DNA of 64,000 nt, taken from positions 902,696 to 966,695 of the forward strand of contig NZ_JARPUQ010000001.1 of assembly GCF_029537735.1 (NCBI RefSeq). The letters are read 5' to 3'. This document shows positions 25,484 through 33,938 of this stretch, one piece after another. Position 1 is the stretch's first letter. The number at the start of each line of letters is the position of its first letter. Position numbers and translations under genes: made by a program. This DNA is from Robiginitalea aestuariiviva (GTDB lineage Bacteria > Bacteroidota > Bacteroidia > Flavobacteriales > Flavobacteriaceae). The notes beneath the pieces are model-generated. The model was not told the DNA's origin and searched no databases. It worked only from the letters and a program-made list of their open reading frames with translations.

Positions 25484-27351
25484 TACCTGCCCAGGAACAC
25501 CAGGAGTACGCTCAAATCGCTTGGCGAAACCCCACTAATGCGGGAAGCCTGGGAGAGGGTTGCAGGGCGGATATCGGTTAGTTTCTCCCGGGCTTCAAAG
25601 GAAAGCGACTTTACCTGATGGTAATCAAACCCTTCGGGGATACGCACATTCTCCAGGCGTTGCAGTTTATCCGCATTGGCCTTCTCCTTTTCGATATAGC
25701 CTGCATATTTAACGGCAATTTCTGCCTGCTCTAAAACCTCCTTGCCCAGGCCTTCCGCTTCTACATAATCGGACACTGCTTTCAATTGCAGCATGTGTTC
25801 CATCTGCACCTGAGGACGAGAAAACACCCGGTGCAGTTTATCCGCCTGTGTTACCAGGCTGGACCCTACCTGCTCCAGGATGGGATTTACTTCCTCCGGT
25901 TGATAACTGGTACTATTGATAAAGGCAACCAACGCTTCGCTGGCCTCCTTCTTTCTACACATTTGCCTGAACCTTGCCTCACTGGCCAGCCCCATCCGGT
26001 AACTTTTTTCGGTAAGCCGTAAATCCGCATTATCCTGCCGGAGCAACGTCCGATATTCCGCGCGGGATGTAAACATCCGGTAAGGTTCTTCCGTCCCTTT
26101 GGTAATCAGGTCGTCAATAAGAACCCCGATATAAGCCTCGTCCCGCCTCAGTATGAAGGGATCTTTTTCATTTAATTTCAGATGGGCATTAATGCCAGCC
26201 AACAGACCTTGGGAGGCAGCTTCTTCATACCCCGTGGTGCCGTTGATCTGCCCGGCAAAATACAGATGGGAAACCAATTTCGTTTCCAGGGTATGCTTGA
26301 GTTGCGTAGGCGGAAAATAATCGTATTCGATGGCATAGCCCGGTCGAAAGAATTTTACTTTTTCAAATCCAGCCACGGCCCTCAGGGCAGAAAATTGAAT
26401 ATCCTCTGGCAGGGAGGTAGAAAAACCATTTACATAAACCTCTACCGTATTCCAGCCTTCCGGCTCCACAAAAATCTGGTGCCGATCCTTGCCTGCAAAC
26501 CGATGTATTTTATCTTCTATAGACGGACAATACCGTGGTCCTATACTTTGGATGTTCCCATTAAACATGGGTGAACGATCAAACCCTTCCTTAAGCAGGT
26601 CGTGAACGAGGCTACTTGTATAGGTCATAAAACAGTCCCGCTGCTTTAGGAGCTTCCCGGTATCCAAATAGGAAAACCGATCAGGATTATCATCCCCGGG
26701 TTGAGGAATCATTTTGGAATAATCCAGACTTCTCCCATCTACGCGTGGGGGTGTACCGGTTTTCATCCGGCCCGAGTCAAAGCCAAGGGCGGTTAACTGT
26801 TCGGTTATTCCTGTGCTCGCCCGTTCCCCCGCGCGACCCCCACCAAAATTTTTGATACCGATATGTATCAGTCCATTTAAAAAAGTACCATTGGTCAGGA
26901 TTACCGCCTTTGCCCGCACATCTATACCCAATGCGGTACGTACGCCTACAACGCGATCTCCTTCTACTAAAAGCGCACTTACCATTTCCTGGTAAAAATC
27001 AAGATTTGGCGTTTGCTCCAGCATGGTGCGCCATTCCTCAGCAAAACGCATCCGATCATTCTGGGTGCGCGGGCTCCACATGGCAGGACCTTTGGATTTA
27101 TTGAGCATTTTAAATTGAATGGCGGATCGGTCACTGACAATGCCACTATATCCACCTAAAGCATCAACCTCGCGAACAATCTGTCCCTTGGCGATGCCCC
27201 CCATGGCCGGATTACAGCTCATTTGCCCAATCGTCTGAAGATTCATGGTAATGAGTAGGGTATGCGAGCCCATATTGGCCGCAGCAGCGGCAGCCTCACA
27301 CCCTGCATGCCCGCCTCCGACTACAATTATGTCATAATCCTTTCCGAACAT
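25483..27351 (-). CDS. mnmG: tRNA U34 carboxymethylaminomethyl synthesis enzyme, FAD subunit
   Basis: With MnmE it makes the cmnm5 modification at wobble uridine of several tRNAs. The 622-residue protein has the FAD motif IIVVGGGHAGCEAAAAAANMG, then NPAMGGIAKGQIVREVDALGG, GTFLNGLIHIG and PPRVDGRSLDYSKM. RYCPSIEDKIHRF, GQINGTTGYEEAASQGL and TSRAEYRTLLRQDNADLRLT follow. The end (RISGVSPSDLSVLLVFLGR) is the usual C-terminus. It is flanked by two parS-like sequences. In many bacteria mnmG (gidA) lies next to the replication origin. Confidence 0.97.
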   Translation of the reverse strand: MFGKDYDIIVVGGGHAGCEAAAAAANMGSHTLLITMNLQTIGQMSCNPAMGGIAKGQIVREVDALGGYSGIVSDRSAIQFKMLNKSKGPAMWSPRTQNDRMRFAEEWRTMLEQTPNLDFYQEMVSALLVEGDRVVGVRTALGIDVRAKAVILTNGTFLNGLIHIGIKNFGGGRAGERASTGITEQLTALGFDSGRMKTGTPPRVDGRSLDYSKMIPQPGDDNPDRFSYLDTGKLLKQRDCFMTYTSSLVHDLLKEGFDRSPMFNGNIQSIGPRYCPSIEDKIHRFAGKDRHQIFVEPEGWNTVEVYVNGFSTSLPEDIQFSALRAVAGFEKVKFFRPGYAIEYDYFPPTQLKHTLETKLVSHLYFAGQINGTTGYEEAASQGLLAGINAHLKLNEKDPFILRRDEAYIGVLIDDLITKGTEEPYRMFTSRAEYRTLLRQDNADLRLTEKSYRMGLASEARFRQMCRKKEASEALVAFINSTSYQPEEVNPILEQVGSSLVTQADKLHRVFSRPQVQMEHMLQLKAVSDYVEAEGLGKEVLEQAEIAVKYAGYIEKEKANADKLQRLENVRIPEGFDYHQVKSLSFEAREKLTDIRPATLSQASRISGVSPSDLSVLLVFLGR

Positions 27352-27352
27352 A

Positions 27353-27772
27353 TTAATGTTTCACGTGGAACAATTTCATGGCTGCATCTTCCGCCTTTCT
27401 CATTTTATTCCGTTCGGCATCTGTGCTATCCTGCATTCCCAGAAGATGAAGTATGCCATGTATCATAACCCTGCGCAATTCGTCCTTGAAGTCTACACGG
27501 TAATCCCGGGCATTGTCTTTGACGCGATCGACAGAAATAAAAATATCACCGGTAACATCATCCCCAGCTGAATAATCAAATGTGATGATATCGGTATAAT
27601 AATCATGCTTTAAATATTCTTGATTCATTGCCAGAAGTTCCTCGTCATCCAGAAAAACATATTGGATTTGGCCTGGCTCCCGTTCATATTCCCGAATGAT
27701 CGTTATAATCCATTCGGTATATTTATCGGTATCAGTTAAAGCGAAGTCAGTTTTGCTATGGTAGTCAATCAT
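27353..27772 (-). CDS. ybeY: Endoribonuclease YbeY
   Basis: Metal-dependent RNase for 16S rRNA 3'-end maturation and ribosome quality control. The 139-residue protein has the zinc site in HGILHLLGMQD and the preceding DIITFDYSAGDDVTGDIFIS. The family third His is at HxxxxxGxxD-H in most members; here the end reads MQDSTDAERNKMR, so the third ligand is not obvious, as in other Bacteroidota sequences. The start overlaps the DUF4175 gene by 8 bp. Its last codons contain a parS-like sequence. Confidence 0.92.
   Translation of the reverse strand: MIDYHSKTDFALTDTDKYTEWIITIIREYEREPGQIQYVFLDDEELLAMNQEYLKHDYYTDIITFDYSAGDDVTGDIFISVDRVKDNARDYRVDFKDELRRVMIHGILHLLGMQDSTDAERNKMRKAEDAAMKLFHVKH
27357..27372. 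promoter_or_regulatory. parS-like ParB-binding site inside the 3' end of ybeY
   Basis: TGTTTCACGTGGAACA matches the parS consensus TGTTNCACGTGNAACA at all 16 places. It encodes the end of YbeY (LFHVKH) and lies 6 bp from the mnmG start codon. ParB binding is inferred from the sequence. Confidence 0.87.
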
Positions 27773-30700
27773 TACCTTTAAAATACTGCCGAACCTTATC
27801 CTTGTAACGGCCGCGCAAAGGTAATACTTGTTTATTCAAAATTTCCACCTCTATTTCCTTCTCTTGCAGCAGGATTGGTCTCGAAAAGACCGGGTTGGTA
27901 AATGACCTGATATTGGTTTGGCTTTCTCGTTCTTCCCTTTCGCCTTGTGAGAGCTCCGCATCCTCCAGGCGCAGTAATTGTTGCTGAATACGATTTAATC
28001 GCTCCCCCGTACGCTGGGTTATCCCATTACGCAGTAAATCCGATTCAAACCGTTCCATTTCCTGCAGAATACCCTTAGCCAAGTCCTGATCACTTTTACG
28101 AATCATGTCCTCTAACTGGCGTTCCAGGGCCGCCCGTATCCGTTGCTGCTCCTTATAAATTTCAAATACTTCAGCCAATTGGGTCTCATTTAATCCCTGA
28201 CCCCGTTCTCCCTCCTGAGGATTGCCATTCCCCTGGTCGCCTTGACCCTGATTATCTGATTGCTTATCCCTTTGTTCACCCCTATTCTGTCCCTCTCCCT
28301 GACTGCCTTGAGCCCCGTCTCCCTGAGCGGAACCCGAGGGCGACCCTTTAGGTGTTCCCCCTAGGCCTTCCTGCAATTCTTGTTGACTTTTAATGATATC
28401 CGGCAATTGCATGCCTTCTCCCTGCCCCTGACCTGCGCCCATTTGCAGCGACTGCTGCATATTCTCCAGGATTTCGGCCAAAAGCGCCGCTAAATCATTA
28501 GAGGCCGTAATAACGTACTGGGAATAAGATGTGGCCCGATACCATTGGTTTTCGGCAAGACTTTCTATTCCCTTGTCCAGATTATAGTAAACATCGGTAA
28601 CCTTTTGATTGACCTCTTCTCCCAGTTCGGGTCGTCGTAAGGACAGGGTAAACAGACTGTCATCCACATGTTCAAACAACTCCTTTAATTCCTGTTGGGC
28701 CCGAATGTCGCCGGAGATGCTCATGGTGGCATTTTCCTTATCCCGAACCTGATCGAACAGTAGTTCTTCTTTGAAAGAGAAAACCAATAAATTATCCAAT
28801 ATCTGTCTTAACACTTCCGCATCCTCAGCACTATCGGATGAACTGCCGGACATACTCATGCCTGAAAGGGCATCTGAAAGCTCCTGCATCATACGGGCAG
28901 CATTCTTTTGTGCCCTTTTTGCATCCGAAGGCGCGTTATTCCCGGAGGCATCATTCGCCTCCTCAGGCATTTGTTGCTTAATGGCGTCAAGGGCCTGTTC
29001 CTGATTATCCGAAACCGATTTCTCCTTGCCTTTATCGCGTTTCCAGTCTAAGGGCTTTTGCAGTTGTTGATTGTCACGTTCCAACTCCCCAAGCTCCTTC
29101 CCAATATTTTGAAAATCCTCTATTAAATCCTCCTGTACGTCCGCCTCCCGCTCCGGGTTCGCATAATTAATCTGACCCAACGTATCCTGCTCCCTGGCTA
29201 ATTGGCCAAGCTTCTGGGCCAAGACCCGGCTGCGCTGTTCGACAAAATAACGCTTGGTTAATTCCAGTATTTGTTCCAGGCTTCTTTGATTATTGTTTTG
29301 TTGCCTGGATATTTCCTCTAACCGCTCCTGTAGTTCTTCCTTTTCCAGTTGATCTAACACCTCCTGTAGTTCCTCCATCAGGCGGGCATTTTTTTGAGCT
29401 TCCAGCTCTTGTCGCTCCAGTCGCTCCTGCAATAATTCCTTAAACGGGGTTTTTTCCTCTGTTTCACTGAGGCTTTTGGATAATTCCCGATTGTACTTCT
29501 GCATTAACTCCTCCTGCTGGAACTGACGTTCCATTATATCCCTTAACTCCCTTTGTTCATTATACGAGAGTGTTTTTTGTTCCAGGTTATCCTCTTGCAT
29601 TTGCTCCATGGCTTCACGTAATTCCTGACCCGTCTCAATCTGGTTTTCCATTTTTCGAAACAAGCCCTGTTGCGCCTCAATCCGTTCCTGCCTTAGAATG
29701 AGCTCTCCTTTATTCTCCAACACAAAGGTTTGGCTACGGGTTTCCTTACCGCCCCTTAACCCATCGTTATCGGATACCACAAACTCCAGGGCATATGACC
29801 TGTCTGGCAATACATTCAGGCCTGAAGGATACGTATAATAAAACCGTTCACGTCGGGATTTACCGCCTGGAATGTTCAGCCTGATAACTGAATCAGGCAT
29901 TTCCGTAGGCCAGACCTCAAGTCTTATCCCGTCCAGCCCATAGTCGTCTGCAGCTTCCCCTTCAAAATACAAAAGCCCGGGTTGCAGGGAGTCCATATGC
30001 ATCCGGACATCCAACTCCGGATACTGATCCGTAACCACCGAAATGGCATAGGCTATTTTATCGAAGTCCCTAACGCCTGTATTGGAGGTGCTCAGGGTAT
30101 AATTCTCTGATGTCCTGAAGACCTTTTCCAGGGTAAAAACCTGACCTTCCCTTTTAAAATTCAAGGTATCCCCGCTATCCTTATAAGTTACCGTATCAGT
30201 ATGAACAGCACCTATCTGCCAGGATACTTGTGTTCCTTCAGGCACCGTGGCGTTTCCGCTTCCCCTTAAACTCTCAGCAGGCCGATTTAAATATGTGGGA
30301 TACTCCAAACGCATTTCCATGCGCTCAATCATGGGAACATCAAGCACCTGTAATTGATACCCGCCGGACTGCACAGACCCGGAACGGAAATAAAATTCTG
30401 TAGTTTGAAGTGGTGGCCGTAAGGTATACGTGAACTCCCCCTGAGATGCTTCCATGAGCAAAGGAGAACCGCCGATGACCACTTCAGGATTATCGGGCCG
30501 GATATCCCCAACCGTCCTTACCCGCAACACCACCGTTTCATTCTCAAGTACAACCAGTTTTGTGTTCACCAACTGAAACCTAAATGGTGCCGGAGGGGTA
30601 TATGCCATTTCATAATGCCTTATTCGTTGGTATGACTCCCACCAATCCAGGGCCTTTCCACTTATTGCGAGGATCATTACTATAACTGCAGGAATGGCAA

Positions 30701-31166
30701 GGTACCTGGCGTACCTCCATACAGTCCTCCACGGTAAAGCTTGGGTAAAATTAACCCCTTTCAACGCCTCAGATCGCTGTTCTATACTAGCCAGTAACAA
30801 CTCCGATCGCTCCTGTTCCTGCCCCAATTCTATCAGGTTAAGCAAGCGGTCCCCTATTTTGGGAAAATGCCGACCGATAATCCTGGCGCCTTCCTCTGCG
30901 CTCAGGCCCTTCCGTATGCGAAACAAATACAAAGCCGGGCGCAACAGATAGTGAAGGACCAAACCTAACAGTATCAGGGCTAAAAACCAGAACATCACCA
31001 GACGGGCCCTTTGCCCCATCCAAAGCCAATACTCCAGGCCCGCCATCAGGATGACCAACAAGCCCCCCACAACGAGGGTAAGGATCAGGCCAATTACCAA
31101 TTGCCGTTGATAATACCTGACATAAAACCCTTTCAGTTTGCCTAAAATTTCGTTGTATCGGGACAA
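27765..31166 (-). CDS. DUF4175-family large membrane protein
   Basis: A 1133-residue protein. Two membrane segments lie near residues 22-45 and 56-75, and a third near 155-170. A beta-rich exported part (about 190-500) follows, then a very long Gln/Glu/Arg-rich coiled-coil region (about 500-720), a second helical region, and a low-complexity Gly/Gln/Ser linker near residues 930-985. It fits DUF4175, known mainly in Bacteroidota, with no established function. The topology suggests an inner membrane anchor with a long periplasmic rod, perhaps structural. It begins the run DUF4175-ybeY-mnmG, with an 8-bp overlap into ybeY. It is divergent from alkB. Confidence 0.85.
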   Translation of the reverse strand: MSRYNEILGKLKGFYVRYYQRQLVIGLILTLVVGGLLVILMAGLEYWLWMGQRARLVMFWFLALILLGLVLHYLLRPALYLFRIRKGLSAEEGARIIGRHFPKIGDRLLNLIELGQEQERSELLLASIEQRSEALKGVNFTQALPWRTVWRYARYLAIPAVIVMILAISGKALDWWESYQRIRHYEMAYTPPAPFRFQLVNTKLVVLENETVVLRVRTVGDIRPDNPEVVIGGSPLLMEASQGEFTYTLRPPLQTTEFYFRSGSVQSGGYQLQVLDVPMIERMEMRLEYPTYLNRPAESLRGSGNATVPEGTQVSWQIGAVHTDTVTYKDSGDTLNFKREGQVFTLEKVFRTSENYTLSTSNTGVRDFDKIAYAISVVTDQYPELDVRMHMDSLQPGLLYFEGEAADDYGLDGIRLEVWPTEMPDSVIRLNIPGGKSRRERFYYTYPSGLNVLPDRSYALEFVVSDNDGLRGGKETRSQTFVLENKGELILRQERIEAQQGLFRKMENQIETGQELREAMEQMQEDNLEQKTLSYNEQRELRDIMERQFQQEELMQKYNRELSKSLSETEEKTPFKELLQERLERQELEAQKNARLMEELQEVLDQLEKEELQERLEEISRQQNNNQRSLEQILELTKRYFVEQRSRVLAQKLGQLAREQDTLGQINYANPEREADVQEDLIEDFQNIGKELGELERDNQQLQKPLDWKRDKGKEKSVSDNQEQALDAIKQQMPEEANDASGNNAPSDAKRAQKNAARMMQELSDALSGMSMSGSSSDSAEDAEVLRQILDNLLVFSFKEELLFDQVRDKENATMSISGDIRAQQELKELFEHVDDSLFTLSLRRPELGEEVNQKVTDVYYNLDKGIESLAENQWYRATSYSQYVITASNDLAALLAEILENMQQSLQMGAGQGQGEGMQLPDIIKSQQELQEGLGGTPKGSPSGSAQGDGAQGSQGEGQNRGEQRDKQSDNQGQGDQGNGNPQEGERGQGLNETQLAEVFEIYKEQQRIRAALERQLEDMIRKSDQDLAKGILQEMERFESDLLRNGITQRTGERLNRIQQQLLRLEDAELSQGEREERESQTNIRSFTNPVFSRPILLQEKEIEVEILNKQVLPLRGRYKDKVRQYFKGND

Positions 31167-31181
31167 ATCCTTGTATCTTTT
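31153..31181 (+). promoter_or_regulatory. Probable promoter of alkB
   Basis: TTG (31153-31155), 18 bp, then TATCTTTT (31174-31181), one base from the TANNTTTG box. The alkB ATG is 56 bp further on, leaving room for a leader. Confidence 0.5.
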
Positions 31182-31192
31182 AAACCAAGATA
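31174..31192. repeat. Inverted repeat in the DUF4175/alkB divergent region
   Basis: TATCTT, 7 bp, AAGATA. The left arm belongs to the alkB -7 box. The right arm read on the minus strand gives TATCTTGG, one base from a -7 box for the DUF4175 gene. The repeat may be two facing promoters or an operator over them. Confidence 0.45.
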
Positions 31193-31237
31193 GCCACTAC
31201 GCCCGTAAAAGCGATTAAAAAGGATGTTAAAAGCCCC

Positions 31238-32284
31238 ATGAAGGACCTGAAATACCTAGCCGCTTACAGTATCCCTTTATGTGCCGTCATTGGCCTGGTT
31301 TTTAAAGGCTTATGGGCCTACGCTACCCCCTTATACGCCTTTATTCTGATCCCCTTGCTCGAACTGGCATTTCCACGGGACCACCGGAATCGTACGCCAG
31401 AAGATGCCCAGAAAGCTCAGGTAAATCCCATATTTGACCTGATGCTGTATGTTAATGTGCCCTTGGTTTATGCTATACTTATTGCCGGGATTGCCCTCTT
31501 GTGTACAGAACCATTACCCGCCTGGGAGCAGACTGGTATACTACTGAGCCTGGGCATTGTTCTTGGCGTTAACGGCATTAATGTGGGCCACGAACTAGGC
31601 CATCGCAAATCCCGATGGGAGCGCATACTGGGTAAGATCCTGTTGATACCCAACCTGTACACGCATTTTTTTGTTGAACATAACTTTGGGCATCATTTAC
31701 ACGCGGCTACTCCGGAAGATCCGGCCACGGCGCGTTATAACCAACCTCTTTACTCCTTTTGGTTCTCCTCCATTACCCGGCAGTATCGCAACGCCTGGCA
31801 CATACAGCGCCAGCGTTTAATCCGGGAAAATTGTGGGTTCTGGACCTTGCGCAATGACATGTTGTGGGGGCATTTGGCCCAATTGGCCTACCTTATTGTG
31901 ATTTATGCCTGGCAAGGGCCCTGGGGGATGATATACGCCATGATAGCCGCCCTAGGTGGCGTTTTGCTCCTGGAAACCGTGAACTACGTGGAACATTACG
32001 GCCTCTTGCGTAAAAGACTGCCTTCCGGCAGGTACGAACGCGTACGGGAAATCCATTCCTGGAACAGTGACCATGTAGTAGGCCGAATTGTCCTGTATGA
32101 ACTCACACGCCACTCCGACCACCATTTCAAATCGACTATTAAATATCCCTTGCTGCGCTCCCATGAAACCGCTCCCCAAATGCCTTTCGGCTATCCCACC
32201 TCTATGGTCATTGCCGCCATCCCGCCCTTGTGGTTTTACATTATGAACCCACGCATTCCTGCCGCCATGAAGCCCGCCCTATAG
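31238..32284 (+). CDS. alkB: Alkane 1-monooxygenase-type membrane hydroxylase
   Basis: A 348-residue polytopic enzyme of the non-haem di-iron AlkB family, which adds a hydroxyl to the end of medium-chain alkanes. The membrane segments are interrupted by the His clusters that hold the iron: NVGHELGHR, FVEHNFGHHLHA, TVNYVEHYG and LTRHSDHHF. All are intact and in the right order. No rubredoxin or rubredoxin reductase gene is next to it, so electron partners must be elsewhere. Related membrane hydroxylases or desaturases share the His boxes, but the NYVEHYGL motif favours AlkB proper. It has its own promoter and is divergent from the DUF4175 gene. Confidence 0.9.
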   Translation: MKDLKYLAAYSIPLCAVIGLVFKGLWAYATPLYAFILIPLLELAFPRDHRNRTPEDAQKAQVNPIFDLMLYVNVPLVYAILIAGIALLCTEPLPAWEQTGILLSLGIVLGVNGINVGHELGHRKSRWERILGKILLIPNLYTHFFVEHNFGHHLHAATPEDPATARYNQPLYSFWFSSITRQYRNAWHIQRQRLIRENCGFWTLRNDMLWGHLAQLAYLIVIYAWQGPWGMIYAMIAALGGVLLLETVNYVEHYGLLRKRLPSGRYERVREIHSWNSDHVVGRIVLYELTRHSDHHFKSTIKYPLLRSHETAPQMPFGYPTSMVIAAIPPLWFYIMNPRIPAAMKPAL

Positions 32285-32286
32285 GC

Positions 32287-32316
32287 TTGCCACTTCCCCC
32301 ATCCTCCCTATCTTTG
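32287..32316 (+). promoter_or_regulatory. Promoter of gltX
   Basis: TTG (32287-32289), 19 bp, TATCTTTG (32309-32316), a full match to the flavobacterial consensus. The GTG at 32316 lies inside the box, so that codon would not be in the transcript. This supports ATG 32334 as the gltX start. Confidence 0.7.
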
Positions 32317-32333
32317 TGGCTGAAATACTGTCT

Positions 32334-33854
32334 ATGGAATCTAACGTTCGCGTCCGCTTTGCCCCCAGTCCTACCGGGCCCCTGCATATTGGAGGGGTAC
32401 GCACCGCCCTGTTCAATTACCTCTTTGCCAAACAACATGGCGGGACCTTCATTCTCCGGGTTGAAGACACGGACCAGAACCGTTTTGTGGAGGGTGCCGA
32501 AGCCTATATCATTGAGGCGCTGGATTGGCTGGGCATCCCATATGACGAAGGCCCAGAAAGGCCTGGCACCAAGGGACCCTACAGGCAGAGCGAACGCAGG
32601 GATATCTACCGTGCATACGCCGAAAAGCTCCTTGCCACCGGGTGGGCCTATTATGCCTTTGACACCCCGGAAAGCCTGGAACACCACCGGAAAGAACACG
32701 AATCCAAAGGCAAAACCTTTATTTACAACTGGCATAACCGGGAAAAACTGGACAACGCGCTTACCCTGAGCTCTGAAGCCCTGCAGTCCCGCCTGGCCCA
32801 GGGCGACCCATACGTGATCCGGTTTAAATGGCCGGTAGACCAGGTCCTGGTCCTGGAGGACCTTATTCGCGGCAGCATCCGCATCGATACCAACCTGCTG
32901 GACGACAAGGTCCTGTTCAAAAGCGATGGCATGCCCACCTACCACCTGGCGAATATTGTGGACGACCACCTTATGGCAATCAGCCATGTGATCCGGGGCG
33001 AAGAGTGGTTGCCATCCCTGGCCCTGCACGTACAGCTCTACAAGGCTTTCGGGTGGGAACCGCCCCAATTTGCCCATTTGCCCCTGATCCTGAAACCCAC
33101 TGGCAAAGGAAAACTGAGCAAACGCGATGGGGAAAAACTTGGGTTTCCGGTCTTTCCCTTATCCTGGAAGGAGAGCCAGGGCTATCGGGAGGCGGGATTT
33201 CTCCCGGAAGCCGTCCTGAATTTCCTGGCCATGCTGGGTTGGAATCCCGGTACCGAGCAGGAGCTTTTCAGCAAGGAAGAGCTTATTGCCCAATTTAGCC
33301 TGGAGCGGGTGCAAAAGTCCGGGGCTCGCTTTGACCCGGAAAAGAACAAATGGTTCAACCACCATTACCTGCAGGCGCGCCCCCTGGAAAGCCTGTTGCC
33401 GGAATTCCGCCAGGAGCTTAGCAGACTGTTGCCCGATGCAGGACCATTTGAGGACGCCTACCTGCACCGGGTCCTGGGCCTGATCCGGGAACGCGCCTCC
33501 TTCCTTTGGGAAGCCTGCGAAGCGGGTCGCTATTTCTTTGAAGCGCCTGCAACCTATGACGAAAAGGCCGTGAAAAAACAATGGAAGCCAGAAACCCCTG
33601 ACCGATTGCAGGCCGTGGCTGAAGTCCTTTCGGTCCTGGATGAATTTTCAGGTGAACGGGCAGAGGCGGCCGTTAAGGAGTGGATTGCGGCCTCCGGACT
33701 TGGGTTCGGGCAGGTGATGCCCCCCCTGCGGTTGGTACTGGTAGGAGCGATGCAGGGCCCTCACATTTTCGATATTATGGAACTGCTTGGTAAAGGGGAA
33801 ACCCTTTCCAGGATTGAACGGGCCATTGCCGTGTTGGGAACGACACAAGGGTAA
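32334..33854 (+). CDS. gltX: Glutamyl-tRNA synthetase
   Basis: Charges tRNA-Glu (in many bacteria also tRNA-Gln, although a separate glnS is present here). Class I motifs: HIGG in RFAPSPTGPLHIGGVRTALFN, and KLSKRDG, the KMSKS loop. Also visible are RVEDTDQNR, ISHVIRGEEWLPS, and the C-terminal anticodon-binding region from about residue 330. From ATG 32334 it has 506 residues. The start is chosen because the promoter box overlaps the upstream GTG and the family N-terminus is short. Confidence 0.97.
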   Translation: MESNVRVRFAPSPTGPLHIGGVRTALFNYLFAKQHGGTFILRVEDTDQNRFVEGAEAYIIEALDWLGIPYDEGPERPGTKGPYRQSERRDIYRAYAEKLLATGWAYYAFDTPESLEHHRKEHESKGKTFIYNWHNREKLDNALTLSSEALQSRLAQGDPYVIRFKWPVDQVLVLEDLIRGSIRIDTNLLDDKVLFKSDGMPTYHLANIVDDHLMAISHVIRGEEWLPSLALHVQLYKAFGWEPPQFAHLPLILKPTGKGKLSKRDGEKLGFPVFPLSWKESQGYREAGFLPEAVLNFLAMLGWNPGTEQELFSKEELIAQFSLERVQKSGARFDPEKNKWFNHHYLQARPLESLLPEFRQELSRLLPDAGPFEDAYLHRVLGLIRERASFLWEACEAGRYFFEAPATYDEKAVKKQWKPETPDRLQAVAEVLSVLDEFSGERAEAAVKEWIAASGLGFGQVMPPLRLVLVGAMQGPHIFDIMELLGKGETLSRIERAIAVLGTTQG

Positions 33855-33887
33855 AACCCCTGTAACATTTCACTGGACATACCGACA

Positions 33888-33918
33888 TATTAAGGAAGCT
33901 TTCGTATCTTCCTTAATA
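33888..33918. repeat. 11-bp inverted repeat upstream of the SPFH gene
   Basis: TATTAAGGAAG, 9 bp, CTTCCTTAATA, perfect arms, 21 bp before the SPFH ATG. There is no T-run after it, so it is not a normal terminator; an operator or mRNA hairpin is more likely. Confidence 0.6.
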
Positions 33919-33938
33919 ACCCCTTAAACACTACACCG

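Noticed and set aside
32316-32333. GTG start for gltX six codons upstream
   Set aside because: The GTG is the last base plus two following the -7 promoter box, so it would not be transcribed; ATG 32334 is preferred.
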